Shown: positions 1-6,844, counted from the stretch's first letter. The stretch is DNA of 7,960 bases from Ignavibacteria bacterium (GCA_018058125.1 JAGPCH010000047.1:1-7960); one strand, 5' to 3'. Notes: generated by a model from the sequence alone, not told the origin. Made by a program: numbers and translations.

Positions 1-1
1 C

Positions 2-283
2 GGATCAGAGGATTCAGATATATCAGTTGATAAATTATTAAAAGAATTTAACGATCCTTTTCTGTTAAGGTTTGCCGGTGATGTCGATACGAAATCCCTG
101 ACATCAGCAGGTATAAAGTTTTATCCAGAAGAAGTAAAAAGCGGACACATGGGAATATTACCTTCTGATATTGGATTTGATCCTGTAGTTAAGTTACAGT
201 CAGGCGGACTCAAAGCTGCTCAGCTAATGATGGAAAGAAAAACAGATTACCGGAACGAATCTCTTGTGGAGTTAATGTCCTGA
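2..283 (+). CDS. C-terminal fragment of an unrecognised protein
   Basis: An open frame enters from the left edge and gives 93 residues before TGA at 281-283; its start lies outside the window. I do not recognise the family. The visible part is soluble, with no membrane segment. It has a segment rich in Gly, Pro and Asp that looks like conserved loop structure: RFAGDVD at fragment residues 23-29, SGHMGILPSDIGFDPV at 47-62, and QSGGLKAAQLM at 66-76, ending in a charged tail. That it is real coding sequence is supported by codon use like the downstream genes and by its stop lying directly against the ATG of the next gene (TGA-ATG, no gap), which suggests translational coupling. From context it is probably another enzyme of the same glycan pathway, but I cannot assign a reaction. 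Confidence 0.7.
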   Translation, partial: GSEDSDISVDKLLKEFNDPFLLRFAGDVDTKSLTSAGIKFYPEEVKSGHMGILPSDIGFDPVVKLQSGGLKAAQLMMERKTDYRNESLVELMS

Positions 284-1285
284 ATGGCAGAATATTTTTT
301 AGAAATACAGAATGATAATACTGAATCTGAAGAGTTAAAGTTTTTTTTAGAAAACACAAACAACTGTACAATATTTCACAGGCCATTGTTTCTTTCTTAT
401 CATAATAAAAATAAGTTTTCTCAACTAAAAAATTTTGAATTCTGTCATTTGATATTCAGAGATAAAAATAAAATTATAAAAGCATTTATTCCCGGTGCTG
501 TATATGAAGAGGAAGACAGCAGATTAATTTACAAAACACCTTTCTATTCTTCTCATGGCGGGATCGTTTATGATGAACATTTTTATTTTGAAGATTTTGA
601 AAAAATAATCCTGATGATGATCGATCATCTCAGGGAATATGAAGTAAAGACATTTTATTTCTCACAGACTTCTGATTCTTATTGCGGTAAAAGCAAAGAA
701 AAGAATAATTATATAAAATATATATTATCTTCAAAAGGATTTAAGATCAGTAATATTGAACTATTAATGATAAAAAAGAACTCTGAGGATTTCAATAAAA
801 ATTTTCACAATACAATTACCCGTCAGATAAATCAGGCGATAAAAAACAAACCTGAGTATTCGATTGAAAATGGCATTGATCAGGAATCTTACGATCTGCT
901 GATTAAAAGTCAGAACAGATTAGGTGGAAAGCCTACACACAGCATTGCAGAATTGAAAAAAATAAAAGAACTTTTTCCGGAAAATATTTATACATTCAAA
1001 ACTAAAAGAGAGAATAAACTTATAGCCGGAATTACAGCGATAAAATGTAACAATAATGTCCTGAATACATTTTACATTTATGATGATGAATCCGAAAGAG
1101 AATTAAAAGGTATGCAGTTTACTTATTATAATGTTTTTAAATATGCATATGAAAATGGGTTTGAATGTACAGATCTCGGACCTGCAACATTCGGACTGGA
1201 GCCTCATCGGTCACTTATTTCTTATAAGGTGAAATACGGAATTTTACCTGATCTGAGAACTACATATTCGCTGACGATTGATTAA
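284..1285 (+). CDS. FemAB/GNAT-like acyltransferase (Acetyltransf_6 type)
   Basis: A 333-residue soluble protein with the layout of FemAB-like/GNAT-fold acyltransferases found in glycan clusters. The N-terminal part has the family's opening motif TIFHRPLFL (residues 29-37). A central RQINQAIK segment (180-187) matches the basic helix these proteins usually carry. The C-terminal GNAT core spans about 235-316: AGITAI (248-253), a TFYIYDD strand (262-268), then KGMQFTYYNVFKYAYENGF, DLGPATFG (297-304) and a final SYKVKYG (313-319). Relatives transfer an acyl group, from acyl-CoA or aminoacyl-tRNA, to an amine. Here a sugar amine is the likely acceptor, which is inference from the aminotransferase downstream. 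The ATG directly follows the upstream stop. A GGAG at 268-271 is a rather distant possible ribosome site. The 3' end overlaps the formyltransferase start by 8 bases. The fold is fairly sure; acyl donor and acceptor are unknown. Confidence 0.75.
   Translation: MAEYFLEIQNDNTESEELKFFLENTNNCTIFHRPLFLSYHNKNKFSQLKNFEFCHLIFRDKNKIIKAFIPGAVYEEEDSRLIYKTPFYSSHGGIVYDEHFYFEDFEKIILMMIDHLREYEVKTFYFSQTSDSYCGKSKEKNNYIKYILSSKGFKISNIELLMIKKNSEDFNKNFHNTITRQINQAIKNKPEYSIENGIDQESYDLLIKSQNRLGGKPTHSIAELKKIKELFPENIYTFKTKRENKLIAGITAIKCNNNVLNTFYIYDDESERELKGMQFTYYNVFKYAYENGFECTDLGPATFGLEPHRSLISYKVKYGILPDLRTTYSLTID
1278..1285 (+). promoter_or_regulatory. TTGATTAA start/stop overlap (acyltransferase end, formyltransferase start)
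   Basis: The TTG start of the formyltransferase (1278-1280) lies inside the last codons of the acyltransferase, whose TAA is 1283-1285. No Shine-Dalgarno is visible upstream, so initiation probably depends on ribosomes finishing the upstream gene. An in-frame TGA at 1272-1274 rules out an earlier start. Confidence 0.6.
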
Positions 1286-2189
1286 GAAAAAAATAATAAT
1301 ATTAGGTGCAGGTCAGATTGCATGTGAAATTGCAGAGCAGGTCATGAATTCAAAAGAGCTGATATTTGGCGGCATAATATCTGAAGGAAAAGAAAGTCTT
1401 CCTGCTGAGATTAAAAAATATGATCTTGGTACTGACATCGATATACTCAACAAATTAAAACCCGATGTATGCATAGCATTGAATTACCATAAACTCATTC
1501 CAGCCGGTATAATAAACAAAGTTATAATTATAAATTCACATGCAGGCATTCTTCCGGAAAACCGGGGATATCATACCTCAGGCTGGGGTTTTATAAACAT
1601 GGATAAAGAGCTTGGTTACAGTCTTCATTTGATGGACGAGGGTGCTGACAGCGGACCGGTTTTATATACTTTTAAATATAAGACCGGTAATGATACAACT
1701 TTTAACGATATAAAAGATTCAATATATAAGGATCAGAAAAAGAACATTCTGAAGATTGTTAGAAGTTACATGAAGGGTAATTTAATGGCTAAGCCTCAAA
1801 AGATACGCTATCCGAAATATTTCGGAAAAAGAAATATATCGGATTGTCTGATAGACTGGAATCAGAGTTCGGAGTTTTTAAATAATTTCATAAGAGCGTT
1901 GATCATACCTTCCGGTCCCGGAGCATTCACTGTTTACAATAATAAAAAACTTATATTGCTTGGTTCGGCAATATATCCTTGTGAAGATTATGTCGAAATC
2001 CCGGGACACGTTTTGCATAAGGAAGGTGACAGAATTCTTGTAAAGACAGGGGATAAGTGTTTATGGATAGAAAATGTTATTTTCGATAACAAAGAAATGA
2101 AAGCAGGCAAACTTATAAAGAAAACAGGTGTAAGACTCGGTTTAAATTTTTCGGAAGAAATATTAAAGCAGAAGAAAATAATTCAGTGA
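1278..2189 (+). CDS. Sugar N-formyltransferase, Fmt/ArnA-type
   Basis: A 303-residue cytoplasmic enzyme expected to move a formyl group from N10-formyltetrahydrofolate to an amine, most likely on a nucleotide amino sugar. The N-terminal Rossmann-like domain begins IIILGAGQIA (6-15). The catalytic Asn-His-Asp triad of the family is intact: N86 and H88 in INSHAGILP (85-93), and D124 in MDEGADSGPVL (119-129). The C-terminal domain matches the OB-like domain of Fmt and ArnA: LIDWNQSSE (191-199), FIRALIIPSGPGAFTV (204-219), KKLILLGSAIY, PGHVL and VKTGD. It is shorter than housekeeping Fmt, mainly because the region between the first strands and the active site is compact. Together with the neighbouring aminotransferase and glycosyltransferase this favours a sugar role over Met-tRNA formylation. 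The start is TTG: TGA at 1272-1274 blocks extension, and the first internal ATG (residue 23) would remove the first strand and glycine loop. Confidence 0.85.
   Translation: MIKKKIIILGAGQIACEIAEQVMNSKELIFGGIISEGKESLPAEIKKYDLGTDIDILNKLKPDVCIALNYHKLIPAGIINKVIIINSHAGILPENRGYHTSGWGFINMDKELGYSLHLMDEGADSGPVLYTFKYKTGNDTTFNDIKDSIYKDQKKNILKIVRSYMKGNLMAKPQKIRYPKYFGKRNISDCLIDWNQSSEFLNNFIRALIIPSGPGAFTVYNNKKLILLGSAIYPCEDYVEIPGHVLHKEGDRILVKTGDKCLWIENVIFDNKEMKAGKLIKKTGVRLGLNFSEEILKQKKIIQ
2186..2189 (+). promoter_or_regulatory. GTGA start/stop overlap
   Basis: The GTG start of the glycosyltransferase and the TGA stop of the formyltransferase share four bases, the classic arrangement for termination-reinitiation coupling. 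Only a weak purine stretch (AGAAGAAAAT) lies upstream. Confidence 0.6.
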
Positions 2190-3154
2190 CAAAGATATCA
2201 GTAATAATACCATTCCTTAATGAAGCGGATAATCTGAAACTTTCGGAAAAGCTTTTATTTGCTCCTTTATCAGAGGACTGTGAAAAATCTTATGAGATAA
2301 TTTATGTGGATGACGGAAGTACTGATAACTCTGAGGAAGTGTTAAAGAGCATTGATGCTATGAGATATTCGAATATTGAAACCAGATTAATAAAGCTTTC
2401 TAAGAACTTCGGTTCCCATGCTGCAATATTCTCCGGATTGAAAAATTCAACAGGAGATTATGTTACAGTATTATCGGGAGATTTTCAGGATAATGTATCG
2501 GTGATAGAGGAAATGTATGAAGAGACAAAGAAAGGATATGACATAGTCTTTCCATTGAGAAGTACATCCGGTCAGAATTTTATCACGAGAATATTCTCAA
2601 ATTTATATGCTTCATTGATCAGAAAAATTGCAATTAAAAATTACCCTGACAGTAATTTCGATCTGTTTTTTATCAACAGAAAGGTAGCAGACAAAGTATC
2701 TGAGACTTATGAAATAAACACTTCTATTTTTCTGGACATTATGAATAAAGGATACAGGCAGTCATTTATAAATTATGAGAGAGAAAACAGAAAATCAGGA
2801 AAGTCAAAATGGACCTTTTCGAAGAGAGTTAAGCTGATGGTAGATTCCATTGTCGGATTTTCGTATGCACCGATCAGGCTCGTTACTCTGATAGGGGTTT
2901 TATTTCTTGCAATAGGTATCATCTGGTCAGTAATTATAATTTTAAGAAAAATTTTCATGCAGGATGTTACAGAAGGATGGACGCTTATGTCGTCAATATT
3001 ATTTCTCGGATTCGGGATAACAAATTTATCTATAGGCATAATTGCTGAATATTTATGGAGGACGCTTGATGCAAGCCGCAAAAGACCAGTATACATTATA
3101 GATGAAATAACTGAACTAAGCCAACAAAAAAAAGGTAAACAGGTAATTGAATAA
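2186..3154 (+). CDS. Family 2 glycosyltransferase, ArnC/GtrB/DPM1-like, membrane-anchored
   Basis: A 322-residue enzyme predicted to transfer a sugar from a nucleotide donor to a polyprenyl phosphate at the inner face of the cytoplasmic membrane. The GT-A domain is clear: ISVIIPFLNEADNL (4-17), IIYVDDGSTDNS (38-49), KLSKNFGSHAAIFSGL (70-85), and the metal/nucleotide site LSGDFQDN (96-103), which corresponds to the LSADLQDPPE form common in this subfamily. The segment KWTFSKRVKLMVDSIVGFS (208-226) is the usual amphipathic stretch before the membrane. Two membrane segments follow, about 231-253 and 268-289, then the typical EYLWRTLDASRKRPVYII end. Length and topology match ArnC and GtrB. It begins with GTG in a GTGA overlap with the upstream stop, which places the start exactly at the conserved N-terminus. 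Its position between a formyltransferase and an aminotransferase resembles the Arn system. The sugar donor is unknown. Confidence 0.88.
   Translation: MTKISVIIPFLNEADNLKLSEKLLFAPLSEDCEKSYEIIYVDDGSTDNSEEVLKSIDAMRYSNIETRLIKLSKNFGSHAAIFSGLKNSTGDYVTVLSGDFQDNVSVIEEMYEETKKGYDIVFPLRSTSGQNFITRIFSNLYASLIRKIAIKNYPDSNFDLFFINRKVADKVSETYEINTSIFLDIMNKGYRQSFINYERENRKSGKSKWTFSKRVKLMVDSIVGFSYAPIRLVTLIGVLFLAIGIIWSVIIILRKIFMQDVTEGWTLMSSILFLGFGITNLSIGIIAEYLWRTLDASRKRPVYIIDEITELSQQKKGKQVIE
3147..3154 (+). promoter_or_regulatory. TTGAATAA start/stop overlap
   Basis: The TTG start of the SDR gene (3147-3149) sits inside the last codons of the glycosyltransferase, whose TAA is 3152-3154. This is the same 8-base layout as at 1278-1285, differing at one base. 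An AAAGG at 3131-3135 is a possible weak ribosome site. TAA at 3144-3146 forbids any earlier start. Confidence 0.6.
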
Positions 3155-4124
3155 TACAAAGATAAAAGACAGTGTAATTTTTGTGACCGGAGGAGCGGGA
3201 TTCATCGGTTCTTATCTGATTGAAGAACTTCTGAAATACTCTCCGGCAAAGATAATAGCTCTTGATAATCTAATCAGAGGAAGCTATGATAACATGGAAA
3301 ATTATGTCAGCAATCCTTTAATTGAATTTATCGAAGGTGATGTAAGGGATGATAAACTTCTTGAAAAATGTATCTCAAAAAGTGATTACATTTTTCATAT
3401 GGCAGCCCTCAGAATTAATGCCTGTGCGGAAAATCCTGCTGAGGGGTTTGATACAATGGTTGTGGTACCATTTAGAATTGCAGAGCATGCAAAAAAGTAT
3501 AATATAAAAAAAATTATTTACAGCTCAAGCGCGTCTATTTACGGTATGGCTCAGAACTTCCCGACAAAAGAATCCGATAATCCTTATGATAATCAGACAT
3601 TTTACGGAGCTGCAAAATTATTCGGCGAACAGCTATTCCGGAGTTATAAATTTATGTACGGAACTGATTATGTGGCTTTGAGATATTTTAATGTATATGG
3701 TCCGCGCATGGACACGGATGGAAAATATACTGAAGTAATGATCAAATGGCTGGACTGCATAAAGAATAACAGCGATCCGAAGATATACGGGGATGGAAGC
3801 ACTACAATGGATTTTGTATATGTCACTGATGTAGCCAGAGCAAATGTTGCAGCTCTTTTATCTGATGCAACGGATGTCAGTATAAATATCGGCTGCAGCA
3901 GGGAAACGAGTCTGAAAGAATTACTGGAGATTATGATCAGAATTAATAAAAGTGAACTGGTACCGGTACATTTAGAAAGTGATACCACAAATCCTGTCGG
4001 GAGAAGATTATCGGATAATGTAAAAGCTTCAGAGCTTTTGAATTTTACTCCTGAAATATCCCTTGAGACTGGAATCAATGAGTTGAGTAGATGGTATTTT
4101 GAAAAACCCAATAAAACCAAATAA
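3147..4124 (+). CDS. NAD-dependent nucleotide-sugar epimerase/dehydratase (extended SDR)
   Basis: A 325-residue cytoplasmic extended SDR acting on a nucleotide-activated sugar. It has the NAD-binding loop TGGAGFIG (14-21), an acidic residue D40 that would hold the adenosine ribose and so favours NAD, GDVRD (64-68), HMAALR (84-89), and the catalytic set S128 (in YSSSASIYG, 125-133), Y153 and K157 (YGAAK). The substrate-domain motif RYFNVYGPR (179-187) and MDFVYVTDVARA (221-232) follow. The pattern is that of GalE/WbpP-type epimerases. The Glu and Arg that mark the ArnA decarboxylase (E434, R619 there) are Ala and Glu here by manual alignment, so a decarboxylase is unlikely. The adjacent aminotransferase suggests it supplies or inverts the amino-sugar precursor. 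The start is TTG: TAA at 3144-3146 immediately precedes it, and the first ATG is residue 50. It overlaps the upstream gene by 8 bases. The substrate is not determinable from sequence. Confidence 0.85.
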   Translation: MNNTKIKDSVIFVTGGAGFIGSYLIEELLKYSPAKIIALDNLIRGSYDNMENYVSNPLIEFIEGDVRDDKLLEKCISKSDYIFHMAALRINACAENPAEGFDTMVVVPFRIAEHAKKYNIKKIIYSSSASIYGMAQNFPTKESDNPYDNQTFYGAAKLFGEQLFRSYKFMYGTDYVALRYFNVYGPRMDTDGKYTEVMIKWLDCIKNNSDPKIYGDGSTTMDFVYVTDVARANVAALLSDATDVSINIGCSRETSLKELLEIMIRINKSELVPVHLESDTTNPVGRRLSDNVKASELLNFTPEISLETGINELSRWYFEKPNKTK

Positions 4125-4129
4125 AAATA

Positions 4130-5257
4130 ATGATACCTATCGCAAAACCATTTTTGACTAAAGATGAAGCTCAGGGTGCTTACGATACTATACTAACGGG
4201 CTGGGTTACACAGGGACCGAAGGTAGAGGAGTTTGAGAAAAAATTTTGTGAATATACCGGGGCAAAGTATGCTGCAGCAGTATCAAATTGCACGACAGCT
4301 TTGCATCTTGCGATGATTATATCGGAGATCGGTGCAGGGGATGAAGTGATAACTCCTTCCATGAGCTATGTAGCATCGGCAAATTGCATAAAATATGTCG
4401 GAGCGACACCGGTTTTTGGAGAAGTAGATAAGGAAACCTATAATCTGAATGTCAGCCATGCAGAAAGTCTGATCACGGAAAAGACAAAAGCTATTATCCT
4501 TGTTCATCAGCTTGGCATGCCGGCTGATATAGATGCTTTCAGAAAGCTGACGGATAAATACAAAATTAAATTGATAGAAGATGCCGCATGCGCAATCGGC
4601 TCTTCGTACAAAGGTAAAAAAATCGGATCACATTCCGAAATAGTTTGTTTCTCTTTTCATCCGAGAAAAGTTATAACCACAGGTGAAGGCGGAATGATCA
4701 CTACCAGTGACGAGAGCATTTACAGGAAAGTAAAATTATTAAGACAGCACGGAATGTCAGTGAATGACAGAGAGAGACATGAGGCGGGTAAATTGATTTT
4801 TGAAGATCACATTGTACTTGGATATAATTACAGAATGACTGACATACAGGCAGCGATTGGTTTAAGGCAACTTGAAAAACTGGATCATATTATTGAAGAA
4901 AGAAGAAAGATAGCTTTGAAATATATTGAAGAGCTTAAAGATATAGATTGCATTGAACTTCCAGAAGAGAAGACCGGATATTTTTCAAATTACCAGTCTT
5001 TTTCCATTTATCTGAAAGAGAGTGCGCCTGTCAGCAGAAACGAGATTATGCAGAAATTATTGGAAGCAGGGATATCTTCAAGAAGAGGTGTGCTGCCAGC
5101 TCACCGCGAGACATCATACTTGGATAATTATAAAGATCTGAAACTCCCTGTATCTGAAGATGCCTGCGACAGAAGTTTTATGATTCCGTTGTTTATACCT
5201 ATGGATTCAGAAGATATTGAACATGTAATTAGCACGATAAAGCAAATTCTGAAATAA
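4130..5257 (+). CDS. DegT/DnrJ/EryC1/StrS-family PLP sugar aminotransferase (ArnB-like)
   Basis: A 375-residue fold-type I PLP aminotransferase that converts a keto group on a nucleotide sugar to an amine, typically with glutamate as donor. Family signatures run in order: IPIAKPFLT at the N-terminus; LTGWVTQGPKVEEFE (22-36); the phosphate/PLP region SNCTTALHLA (52-61); GDEVITPSMSYVAS (70-83); VHQLGMPADIDA (125-136); the cofactor aspartate D151 in IEDAACAIGSSYKG; and the Schiff-base lysine K180 in FSFHPRKVITTGEGG (174-188). GYNYRMTDIQAAIG (231-244) and the RRGVLPAH region (about 318-325) complete it. Length is normal for the family and close to ArnB. It begins with ATG 5 bases after the SDR stop and shares one base with the sulfotransferase start. 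The chemistry is certain; the sugar and the position aminated are not. Confidence 0.93.
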   Translation: MIPIAKPFLTKDEAQGAYDTILTGWVTQGPKVEEFEKKFCEYTGAKYAAAVSNCTTALHLAMIISEIGAGDEVITPSMSYVASANCIKYVGATPVFGEVDKETYNLNVSHAESLITEKTKAIILVHQLGMPADIDAFRKLTDKYKIKLIEDAACAIGSSYKGKKIGSHSEIVCFSFHPRKVITTGEGGMITTSDESIYRKVKLLRQHGMSVNDRERHEAGKLIFEDHIVLGYNYRMTDIQAAIGLRQLEKLDHIIEERRKIALKYIEELKDIDCIELPEEKTGYFSNYQSFSIYLKESAPVSRNEIMQKLLEAGISSRRGVLPAHRETSYLDNYKDLKLPVSEDACDRSFMIPLFIPMDSEDIEHVISTIKQILK

Positions 5258-6048
5258 TGCAGCTCAGCAGAAATATAACTGAATTAAAGAAATCCATAAA
5301 GAAAAATAAATATATAGATCTTGTAAATCCGCGACTGGAATATCCAAAAGTAAAATTCTTAATTTATACAAGAGGCAGAACCGGCAGTACAGTACTCACG
5401 GATCTGCTAAATTGTCATCCGGATATATTCTGTGATGTTGAAATATTCAATTTTCTTTACAGCGGATCAAAAGTAAAGTTTCCCGAAATGTATATCAAAA
5501 GCTGCAGCAAGAGAGCGGCTAAGCACGGGAAATCGGTATACGGATTCAAAGTGAAGATAGCTCAGCTTAGATATGAGCATGGGTATGATAATTATGATGA
5601 GATTTTAAGTAACTTGCATAAAGAAGGATATAAATTCTTATATCTGAAGCGGGAAAATTATTTCAGACATAAGTTATCCAATATCATATCCGCTCAGACA
5701 AGAATTTTCCATCTAAAAAACGGGGACAAAAATACTCAGGTAAAAATTAATGTAGATTGTGAACAGCTTATGGAGGGTATTGAATATGGTGAAGTAGTAA
5801 ATAAAACTGAACTGGAAAATCTGAAAAATATAAATCATTTAACCATTACTTATGAAAATGATCTGATCGTGAATTCCAGACATCAGGAAACAGCTGATAA
5901 AATTTTTAACTATCTGGGTTTAGAAACTGTAAAAGTCAAAACAGATCTTAAAAGGATAGTTCCGGAAGATCTGAAAGAAGTGATATTGAACTACGATGAA
6001 GTATATGATTATTTTAAAGATACTGTATACATTAAATATCTTACATAA
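5257..6048 (+). CDS. Divergent PAPS-dependent sulfotransferase-like protein
   Basis: A 263-residue protein with no signal peptide or membrane segment, so probably cytoplasmic or membrane-peripheral. The 5'-phosphosulfate-binding loop is KFLIYTRGRTGSTVLTDLL (33-51, key residues R39, R41, T42, G43, S44), followed by NCHPDIFCDVEIF (52-64), where E62 sits where Stf0-type enzymes place an active-site acid. The 3'-phosphate site fits YKFLYLKRENYFRHKLS (125-141), with R132 and S141 as the expected Arg/Ser pair. FNYLGLETV (about 217-225) resembles the helix near the end of carbohydrate sulfotransferases. Relatives sulfate hydroxyls of sugars or lipids. The location suggests a glycan or lipid-linked sugar acceptor, which is inference. 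TAATG couples it to the aminotransferase upstream. No PAPS-synthesis genes are in the window. The family call is fairly good; activity is unproven. Confidence 0.72.
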   Translation: MQLSRNITELKKSIKKNKYIDLVNPRLEYPKVKFLIYTRGRTGSTVLTDLLNCHPDIFCDVEIFNFLYSGSKVKFPEMYIKSCSKRAAKHGKSVYGFKVKIAQLRYEHGYDNYDEILSNLHKEGYKFLYLKRENYFRHKLSNIISAQTRIFHLKNGDKNTQVKINVDCEQLMEGIEYGEVVNKTELENLKNINHLTITYENDLIVNSRHQETADKIFNYLGLETVKVKTDLKRIVPEDLKEVILNYDEVYDYFKDTVYIKYLT

Positions 6049-6054
6049 CCATAT

Positions 6055-6825
6055 ATGAAAGTATTCAATGCATATGCAAAGTATTACGATCTTCTTTATA
6101 AGAATAAAGATTATAACAAAGAGGCTGATTACATATCAAGATTTATAAAGAAGTACAAGCCTGATACCAAAACAATACTTGATCTTGGATGCGGAACGGG
6201 AAGACATGATCTGCATTTATCGGTTAAGGGATTTGATATAACCGGAGTCGAACTGTCAGAGGACATGTATTCAGCAGCAGTTAATTTATCAAAGGAAAAC
6301 GGCATAAAAAATAATTCGCTGAAATTCTATAAAGGTGATATAAGGAAGATAGTGTTGTTAAAAAAATTTGATGCAGTGATATCATTGTTTCATGTGATAA
6401 ACTATCAGACATCGAATGAAGATCTGGAAATGGTTTTTCAAACCGTAAAAAAGCATCTGAAGAAAGGCGGTTTATTCATGTTCGATTTCTGGTACGGTCC
6501 GGCAGTTTTAAGTGACAGACCTGAGAAGAAAACCCTGGTTATGGAAGATGAAGGGACAGAAATTAAAAGATTTACAATTCCAGAGTTGAAAGTTAATGAA
6601 AACATGGCAATAATAAATTTCAATGTAGAAGTAAAGAACAGGAAATCATTGAAGATCAGGAAATTAAAGGAAATACATAAGATGCGTTATCTTTTCCTGC
6701 CTGAATTGGAGAGTATTTATAAGAAATTTAGTCTTGAAAATATTTATACAGCGGAATGGTTAACCGGAAAAAATTTATCGGATAAAACATGGTATGGATT
6801 TACTGTTCTAAGAAATGAGAGTTAA
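6055..6825 (+). CDS. Class I SAM-dependent methyltransferase, possibly sugar N-methyltransferase
   Basis: A 256-residue Rossmann methyltransferase. Motif I is ILDLGCGTGRHDLHL (41-55). The acidic residue holding the SAM ribose is E66 in GVELSEDM, motif II/III includes YKGDIRK (92-98), and motif IV is FDAVISLFHVINY (105-117), followed by LKKGGLFMFDFWYGPAVL (135-152). The opening YAKYYDLLYKNKDY and the aromatic FWYGP after the final strand recall DesVI/TylM1, which N-methylate dTDP amino sugars. The length is also similar. A DegT aminotransferase two genes upstream makes an amino-sugar acceptor plausible, but an O-methyltransferase is not excluded. ATG lies 6 bases after the sulfotransferase stop, with no Shine-Dalgarno. 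A 19-base AT-rich spacer separates it from the next gene. Confidence 0.8.
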   Translation: MKVFNAYAKYYDLLYKNKDYNKEADYISRFIKKYKPDTKTILDLGCGTGRHDLHLSVKGFDITGVELSEDMYSAAVNLSKENGIKNNSLKFYKGDIRKIVLLKKFDAVISLFHVINYQTSNEDLEMVFQTVKKHLKKGGLFMFDFWYGPAVLSDRPEKKTLVMEDEGTEIKRFTIPELKVNENMAIINFNVEVKNRKSLKIRKLKEIHKMRYLFLPELESIYKKFSLENIYTAEWLTGKNLSDKTWYGFTVLRNES

Positions 6826-6844
6826 AATAAATATTTATAATTAA

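Noticed and set aside
341..348. Run of eight T early in the acyltransferase gene, and a run of eight A at 3126-3133 near the end of the family 2 glycosyltransferase, as possible phase-variation sites
   Set aside because: Runs of this length are expected by chance in AT-rich DNA; both genes are in frame, and there is no longer tract or repeat unit typical of phase-variable loci.
1278..2189. Housekeeping Met-tRNA formyltransferase
   Set aside because: No def or rsmB neighbour, a compact N-terminal domain, and glycan enzymes on both sides favour a sugar substrate. It remains a minor alternative.
2773..3159. Open frame of 128 codons on the minus strand, antisense to the family 2 glycosyltransferase
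   Set aside because: It mirrors the membrane-spanning coding region of a clear gene, has no recognisable domain or start signal, and disagrees with the all-plus operon.
3668..4120. Open frame of 150 codons on the minus strand, antisense to the SDR gene
   Set aside because: The plus strand carries conserved catalytic and substrate motifs across it; the reverse product is a low-complexity Ser/Leu/Val-rich sequence.
3147..4124. UDP-glucuronate decarboxylase as in ArnA
   Set aside because: The Ser-Glu pair of ArnA is Ser-Ala here (S128-A129), and the C-terminal Arg is not conserved in the manual alignment; the motifs match GalE/WbpP-type epimerases better.
6827..6841. Palindrome ATAAATATTTAT (6827-6838) overlapping TATAAT (6836-6841) in the 19-base spacer
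   Set aside because: It is too short and pure A/T to be a terminator, there is no GC stem or T-run, no -35 element is visible at the right distance, and a start site set by this -10 would fall at or inside the TTG start.
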